The position numbers and the translations under genes were made by a program. The notes beneath the pieces were generated by a model that saw only the letters and a program-made list of their open reading frames with translations, was not told the origin of the DNA and searched no databases. A stretch of DNA of 34,643 nt from Rhodopirellula sp. SM50 (GTDB taxonomy: Bacteria; Planctomycetota; Planctomycetia; Pirellulales; Pirellulaceae). This document shows, one piece after another, positions 30,892 to 34,643 of the stretch. Every line of letters begins with the position of its first letter. Position 1 is the stretch's first letter. The stretch covers positions 35,485 through 70,127 of the forward strand of contig NZ_NTFY01000010.1 in the NCBI RefSeq assembly GCF_002289565.1. Direction: 5' to 3'.

Positions 30892-32523
30892 GAGCGGGAA
30901 TTCGTCTTCGGCAGCGGCTTCGGCGTACAGCGGCATGTGCCGGTAGTAGACTTCTAGGATCATCGTGGCGAAGGAGGTCAGGCACAATCGGCCGGCTTCG
31001 CTCATGTGGGGGGCTCCGTTGAAATACCAGCTTCCCTTGGCGCCTTTGGATTGATCTTGGGTTTCGACCAGCCAATCACGCAGCTCGGCGTTGAACTTGT
31101 CCCACTCCTTTCCGCCATGGTGGCGGAGGACCTGTGCGGCGTAGTAGTTGTAGTACAAGTCGGGTTTCTTGACGCCGATCTTGGTCAGGTGGCCGACGCC
31201 CTTTTTGATTCCGGGGTGGTTCTTGTCCCAGCCGGTGTACATTCGGCACAGCAGTCCGACGGCGGTCGTCGACGGACGCGGCGTGGCCGAAGGTTTGTTG
31301 TAGCCGTAGATCGAACCGCCGTCACTGGAGACGCGATCGAGGAACAGCGTCGAGCCTTGGATGACGTTGGGCGGGATCATCAGGTGTCCCATGTGGCCGC
31401 TTTTGAGTGCCATCACTTGCCAGCCGACGACGGAGGTGTCACCGCCGCTAGAGTCTCGTTTTCCGTAACGCCAGCCGCCGTCCCGGCACTGCGCCAGGGC
31501 GATAAAGTTGAGTGCCGCTTGAGCCGGGCCGGCCAAGTCGGGGTCACCGGTCATCGCGTAGGCTTCGCACAGTGTGATCGCGGCCAGCCCGTGGTCGTAC
31601 ATGTTGCCGCCACCGGTGTAATCGATGTAGGGCAAGCCATTCTCTTTGCCGGGTTTGCCGTTTTGAATCAGGAATTTCAAACCGCCCATCACGACGTTTT
31701 TGAATTCACCTTGCAGGTGCGTCTGGCCGGCTCCCATGAAGGGCAGCAGTGCGAGCGAGGTGGCGGCGTTGAGTTGTTTGGCGCGGCTGGGCTTGGTGCA
31801 GCCATTGCCGCAGGCGCCGCGACAGACCAATTCGTGTTGGAAGGTCCAAGCCCCCGCGGTCGGTCCGCTTTTGATCTGGTGCCGGGAGAACCATTTGAGC
31901 GCTTCGGTCACGGCCGCTTCGCTGCTGTCGGTGCCGCCATACTTTCGCAGCAGTTTCTCCTTCATCTCGGAGCTTCGGCTGCCCATCGGCTTCATGCTCA
32001 TCGCGTTCATCGACTGCAGCGTCGCCGCGGCCGGTGCCATTTCGGCGGCAAAGTCACTCATGTCCAACGGCACCGCGGCGATGTCCAGCACGGGCACTTC
32101 CATCGCGACCGGTTCGACCATTTCCACCGGGTCGGTGATTTCCACTTCTTCGGTTTCTTCTTCGGCTTCTTCGATCTCGCCGGGATCGAATTCCTCGATC
32201 GACAGTTCTTCGATCTCCGGCCCGTCGTCGCCTCCGCTAGACGCCGTCAACACGTTGACGATCTGGATGGGATCGGCGATCGAGACCAAGCCCAGGATCA
32301 ACAGAATCAGCGCGTGAACGAGTGTGCTCACGGCCCAGGCGGGCATCGCTTGGAAAAACAGAAAACGGTGATTGGTTCCGACCGCTTCCTCCTCGTCCTC
32401 GGATTCCTCCGCATCAACCAGCTCCGCGTTCAGCACCGCATCCGTGATCGAACTCTCGTCGGTGTTCGGGCCCTTTGCGTCGTCGTCGCCTAATGCCTCA
32501 TCGGGATTGGCTGCTGTGCTCAC
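30889..32523 (-). CDS. membrane-anchored prenyltransferase/squalene-oxidase-repeat protein
   Basis: 544 residues. An acidic N-terminus (about 1-50) is followed by one TM helix (about 61-83, PAWAVSTLVHALILLILGLV), then a very Glu/Asp-rich, Val/Pro linker (about 98-145), and from about 200 an alpha/alpha-toroid of terpene cyclase/prenyltransferase-type repeats (ALKWFSRHQ, GLKFLIQNG, ALNFIALAQCRDGGWRYG, SVVGWQVMALKSG). Catalytic residues of true cyclases or prenyltransferases are not evident, so it is probably a binding or structural domain outside the cytoplasm. A Cys-rich patch CRGACGNGC lies near 232-240. Such proteins recur in planctomycetes; their role is unknown. Its TAG stop coincides with a repeat boundary. 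Confidence 0.85.
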   Translation of the reverse strand: MSTAANPDEALGDDDAKGPNTDESSITDAVLNAELVDAEESEDEEEAVGTNHRFLFFQAMPAWAVSTLVHALILLILGLVSIADPIQIVNVLTASSGGDDGPEIEELSIEEFDPGEIEEAEEETEEVEITDPVEMVEPVAMEVPVLDIAAVPLDMSDFAAEMAPAAATLQSMNAMSMKPMGSRSSEMKEKLLRKYGGTDSSEAAVTEALKWFSRHQIKSGPTAGAWTFQHELVCRGACGNGCTKPSRAKQLNAATSLALLPFMGAGQTHLQGEFKNVVMGGLKFLIQNGKPGKENGLPYIDYTGGGNMYDHGLAAITLCEAYAMTGDPDLAGPAQAALNFIALAQCRDGGWRYGKRDSSGGDTSVVGWQVMALKSGHMGHLMIPPNVIQGSTLFLDRVSSDGGSIYGYNKPSATPRPSTTAVGLLCRMYTGWDKNHPGIKKGVGHLTKIGVKKPDLYYNYYAAQVLRHHGGKEWDKFNAELRDWLVETQDQSKGAKGSWYFNGAPHMSEAGRLCLTSFATMILEVYYRHMPLYAEAAAEDEFPL

Positions 32524-32735
32524 GAAAGCAATTCCTGAAGTCGTACGGGAGAGGGGGAAGTCGGAGGAGAACGGGGGGCAAGGTGGCCAGAATTTGCCGA
32601 CTGCCTGCCCCTAAGTATAAGCGAAAGAGGGATAATCCGGCGCAACGGAAATCCACATTCTGCGAACGCAATCGCCGCGAGATTGTACCCACGGTCCGTT
32701 CGTACCCCATGAATGGCTTGAAATGGTTGGGTCGG
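32524..32735. promoter_or_regulatory. 212-bp upstream region of the prenyltransferase-repeat gene
   Basis: Lies between the anchored protein's stop (32736) and the repeat protein's start (32523) on one strand. It probably holds the promoter, but I fixed no motif. It contains no repeat copies. Confidence 0.35.
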
Positions 32736-33344
32736 CTACTGGTCCTCTGCGCGTTTCTTTTCTCGCATCTCCACCCGCAACGGTTCGAAGTCGGCGATCC
32801 GTTTCAGGAAGGCCGGCAACGCATTGCGAAACCGTTCGGCGAGTCGAACTTGCTGATTTCCGTCTTGTTTTCCGATCCAGCCCTGATCCAAATCGATGAT
32901 GACCTTGGCATCGGGAAACCGCTTCGCCTCGGGGTCGGAGAACCACAGCGTCATGCACGACGACTTGTTCAGGCGCGAACGGATTGGCTCTTCCCGCACG
33001 GAATCCCAGACGTAACTGCGGTCATCGAGCAGCAGGTGTCGCAGATGTCCGAGCCCGGGCATGCCGGTCAAACGCAGCGGTTCAACCTTCGACGCCGGCT
33101 GATCGGGCTGGGAAATCAGATGGATTTCCGCGGCCAGTTGAAACGCTTCGATCACCTCGGGCCCCCAGAACTGTGTGCTCTGCTCCAGCCGAGTCCGCCG
33201 TGCCCAGATGCTCAGTGCGGCCCCCCCGATCCCGAACAGCACGACACCGACGCCGAGCAGGATCCCCCGCCGCGTGAACTCGGCACGGGGGTCGTTGAAC
33301 TTGTCGGCGTGTCGGTCGCTATGGTCGTCGGTTGGAGAGGTCAT
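32736..33344 (-). CDS. single-pass membrane-anchored protein, unknown function
   Basis: 202 residues. A short polar N-terminus with RR (25-26) precedes one TM helix (about 27-47, GILLGVGVVLFGIGGAALSIW), and a soluble domain follows outside. The C-terminal part shows mixed alpha/beta character with no motif I recognise (LLLDDRSYVWDSVREEP, DAKVIIDLDQGWIG) and ends in a basic-acidic helix (MREKKRAEDQ). It is divergent from aroB, with 73 bp between starts, and is 212 bp upstream of the prenyltransferase-repeat gene on the same strand. Codon use matches its neighbours. No function is proposed. Confidence 0.8.
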   Translation of the reverse strand: MTSPTDDHSDRHADKFNDPRAEFTRRGILLGVGVVLFGIGGAALSIWARRTRLEQSTQFWGPEVIEAFQLAAEIHLISQPDQPASKVEPLRLTGMPGLGHLRHLLLDDRSYVWDSVREEPIRSRLNKSSCMTLWFSDPEAKRFPDAKVIIDLDQGWIGKQDGNQQVRLAERFRNALPAFLKRIADFEPLRVEMREKKRAEDQ

Positions 33345-33417
33345 CGGTTAAACTGCCGGAAAATGATGGGGAGATCGAAATCGAATCGCTCGCCGAGTCC
33401 ACTTGGATGACAACACA

Positions 33418-34533
33418 ATGAATTCAGACCTTGCCACCGATCAGGGTGAAAGCACCGTTTTAGTCGACTTGGGTGATCGTAGTTATCCAATTCACATTTC
33501 CACAGGGGCAACCGGGCGGATTGCCGCGGCGTTTGAAAAAACACTCGGTGACACCAGCCACACGCTGCTGATCCACGATGCCGCCGTCGAGCCTTTGGCC
33601 GAGACCTTGGCCGCGCAAATCCGCAGTGACACCCTCCGTGTGGACATGGCGTCGGTGCCGTCGGGTGAGCCCAGTAAATCGATCGCCCAGTACGAGGAAC
33701 TGTTGGATTGGATGCTTGAGCGGGGCGCGGACCGACGCAGTGTGGTGATCGCCGTCGGCGGCGGAGTGATCGGAGATCTGGCGGGATTCGTCGCCGCCTC
33801 GTTCGCCCGCGGCATCCGTTTCGTGCAAGTCCCCACAACCTTGCTGGCGATGGTCGACAGCAGCGTCGGCGGCAAGACGGGGATCAACCTGTCGGGGGCA
33901 AAGAACATGGTCGGCGCATTCTGGCAACCCGAGCTGGTTTGGATCGACACGCTGGCGATGAAGACCTTGCCCGATCGCAGCTACCTGAGCGGATTGGCCG
34001 AAGTCATCAAGTATGGCGTGATCGATGACGCCGCGTTCTTCGACTACCTGGAATCCAACGCGGCGGCGCTGGTCGATCGTGATCCCGATGTGTTGCGGTA
34101 TGCGATCCAGCAGAGTTGTCTGTCCAAGGCTCGTGTGGTCGGCGAAGACGAACGCGAAACCAGCGGCCGACGGGCGATCTTGAATTACGGACACACCTTC
34201 GCCCACGCCATCGAGGCCACCGCCGGCTATGGGGCCTTACTGCACGGAGAAGCCGTCTCGATCGGAATGCAAATGGCCGCGTCGCTGGCGATCCAGTTGA
34301 ACCTCTGTGAGCCCGGCGTGTTGGAACGTCAAACGCAACTCTTGCAGGCCTGTCAGTTGCCGATCACGTTCCCCGCCGCCGACGTCGCAGCCATGCTGCC
34401 GGTGATGATGCGCGACAAAAAGGTGGCCCACGGCAAGCTGCGGTTCATCCTGCCGACCAAGATCGGACATGTCGAACTGGTCGGCGACGTCGATCCCACC
34501 GAAGTCGAAACGGCGATCCGGGCGCATCGTTGA
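33418..34533 (+). CDS. aroB: 3-dehydroquinate synthase
   Basis: 371 residues from the ATG at 33418; a TTG at 33403 would add five residues. It converts DAHP to 3-dehydroquinate in the shikimate pathway, using NAD+ and a divalent metal. The NAD-binding GGGVIGD is at 114-120, VPTTLLAMVDSSVGGKTG at 138-155 with K153, and the metal ligands are E195 (GLAEVIKYG), H259 (NYGHTFAHA) and H276 (LLHGEAV). All family motifs are intact and the length is normal. It is divergent from the small anchored protein; no other aro genes are adjacent. Confidence 0.97.
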   Translation: MNSDLATDQGESTVLVDLGDRSYPIHISTGATGRIAAAFEKTLGDTSHTLLIHDAAVEPLAETLAAQIRSDTLRVDMASVPSGEPSKSIAQYEELLDWMLERGADRRSVVIAVGGGVIGDLAGFVAASFARGIRFVQVPTTLLAMVDSSVGGKTGINLSGAKNMVGAFWQPELVWIDTLAMKTLPDRSYLSGLAEVIKYGVIDDAAFFDYLESNAAALVDRDPDVLRYAIQQSCLSKARVVGEDERETSGRRAILNYGHTFAHAIEATAGYGALLHGEAVSIGMQMAASLAIQLNLCEPGVLERQTQLLQACQLPITFPAADVAAMLPVMMRDKKVAHGKLRFILPTKIGHVELVGDVDPTEVETAIRAHR

Positions 34534-34643
34534 GTGGGTGATGGGGAATTGGGGGTAGTGGACCGTCTAGCGGTTAACGTCATGCGGCGGTCATCCGTCT
34601 GATTGGATCGGGGAGTCAAACCGGCGGGTTGCAGTGCAACGCT
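34534..34643. other. intergenic tail
   Basis: 110 bp after aroB. No gene, repeat copy or terminator could be supported. Confidence 0.5.

Noticed and set aside
31006..32493. 495-codon plus-strand open frame
   Set aside because: Antisense to the prenyltransferase-repeat gene. It is rich in His, Gln and Asp as mirror-image composition and has no motif.
34534..34643. Possible tRNA at the window end
   Set aside because: No cloverleaf or T-loop consensus could be built from these bases.

Overview
The window looks like a high-GC chromosomal segment of a planctomycete, most likely in or near the Pirellulaceae (Rhodopirellula-like). The main clues are a formylglycine-type sulfatase beside a redoxin/cytochrome c/copper-monooxygenase fusion, an SHD1-like domain protein, a membrane-anchored prenyltransferase-repeat protein with an acidic linker, poor Shine-Dalgarno sites, and many small palindromic intergenic repeats. 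This assignment comes from reading the sequence and was not confirmed by a search.

Layout. 1-150: tandem 14-bp repeats and a large imperfect hairpin. 238-3565 (minus): a probable two-gene operon, redoxin-cytochrome-monooxygenase fusion then secreted sulfatase. 3566-4145: 580 bp packed with palindromic repeats. 4146-10759: a tripartite RND efflux system, with adaptor then pump on the minus strand and a TolC-like outer-membrane gene divergent on the plus strand. The cassette is bounded by near-identical inverted ~120-bp repeats, and a mosaic of repeats separates adaptor from pump. 11045-15010: a likely sugar-catabolic group (DUF4432 epimerase-like protein divergent from a sugar phosphate isomerase/epimerase and a Gfo/Idh/MocA oxidoreductase). 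15042-20289 (minus): small membrane protein, glutamate-type dehydrogenase, zinc-dependent phospholipase C-like protein, MscS channel and CE15-type esterase. 20418-20951 (plus): DinB-like protein. 21134-27209 (minus): mnmE, a DsbD-like thiol-disulfide reductase with a doubled N-terminal domain, a phosphotransferase and tsaE. 27288-33344 (minus): SHD1-like hypothetical, IMP dehydrogenase, prenyltransferase-repeat protein and a small anchored protein. 33418-34533 (plus): aroB.

No phage, plasmid, IS transposase, CRISPR array, rRNA or tRNA is visible. Most genes are housekeeping or ordinary planctomycete accessory genes. The unusual part is the intergenic space, which holds at least six repeat families: (1) eight copies of a 23-bp REP-like hairpin; (2) a GTTAGCGG-ended palindrome whose arms each fold into a mini-hairpin with a GNRA-type loop; (3) a 26-bp-arm palindrome with two copies, both beginning exactly at the TAG stop codon of the upstream gene; (4) a ~115-130 bp palindrome with TCGATT ends, two copies; (5) a GTCACGC hairpin at three gene 3' ends; and (6) 14-bp CAAGACGATGGGG tandem units. 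No gene for the enzyme that might mobilise them (for example a RAYT-type Y1 transposase) lies in the window.

Long open frames antisense to conserved genes are common here because of GC skew at third positions; they were left out.
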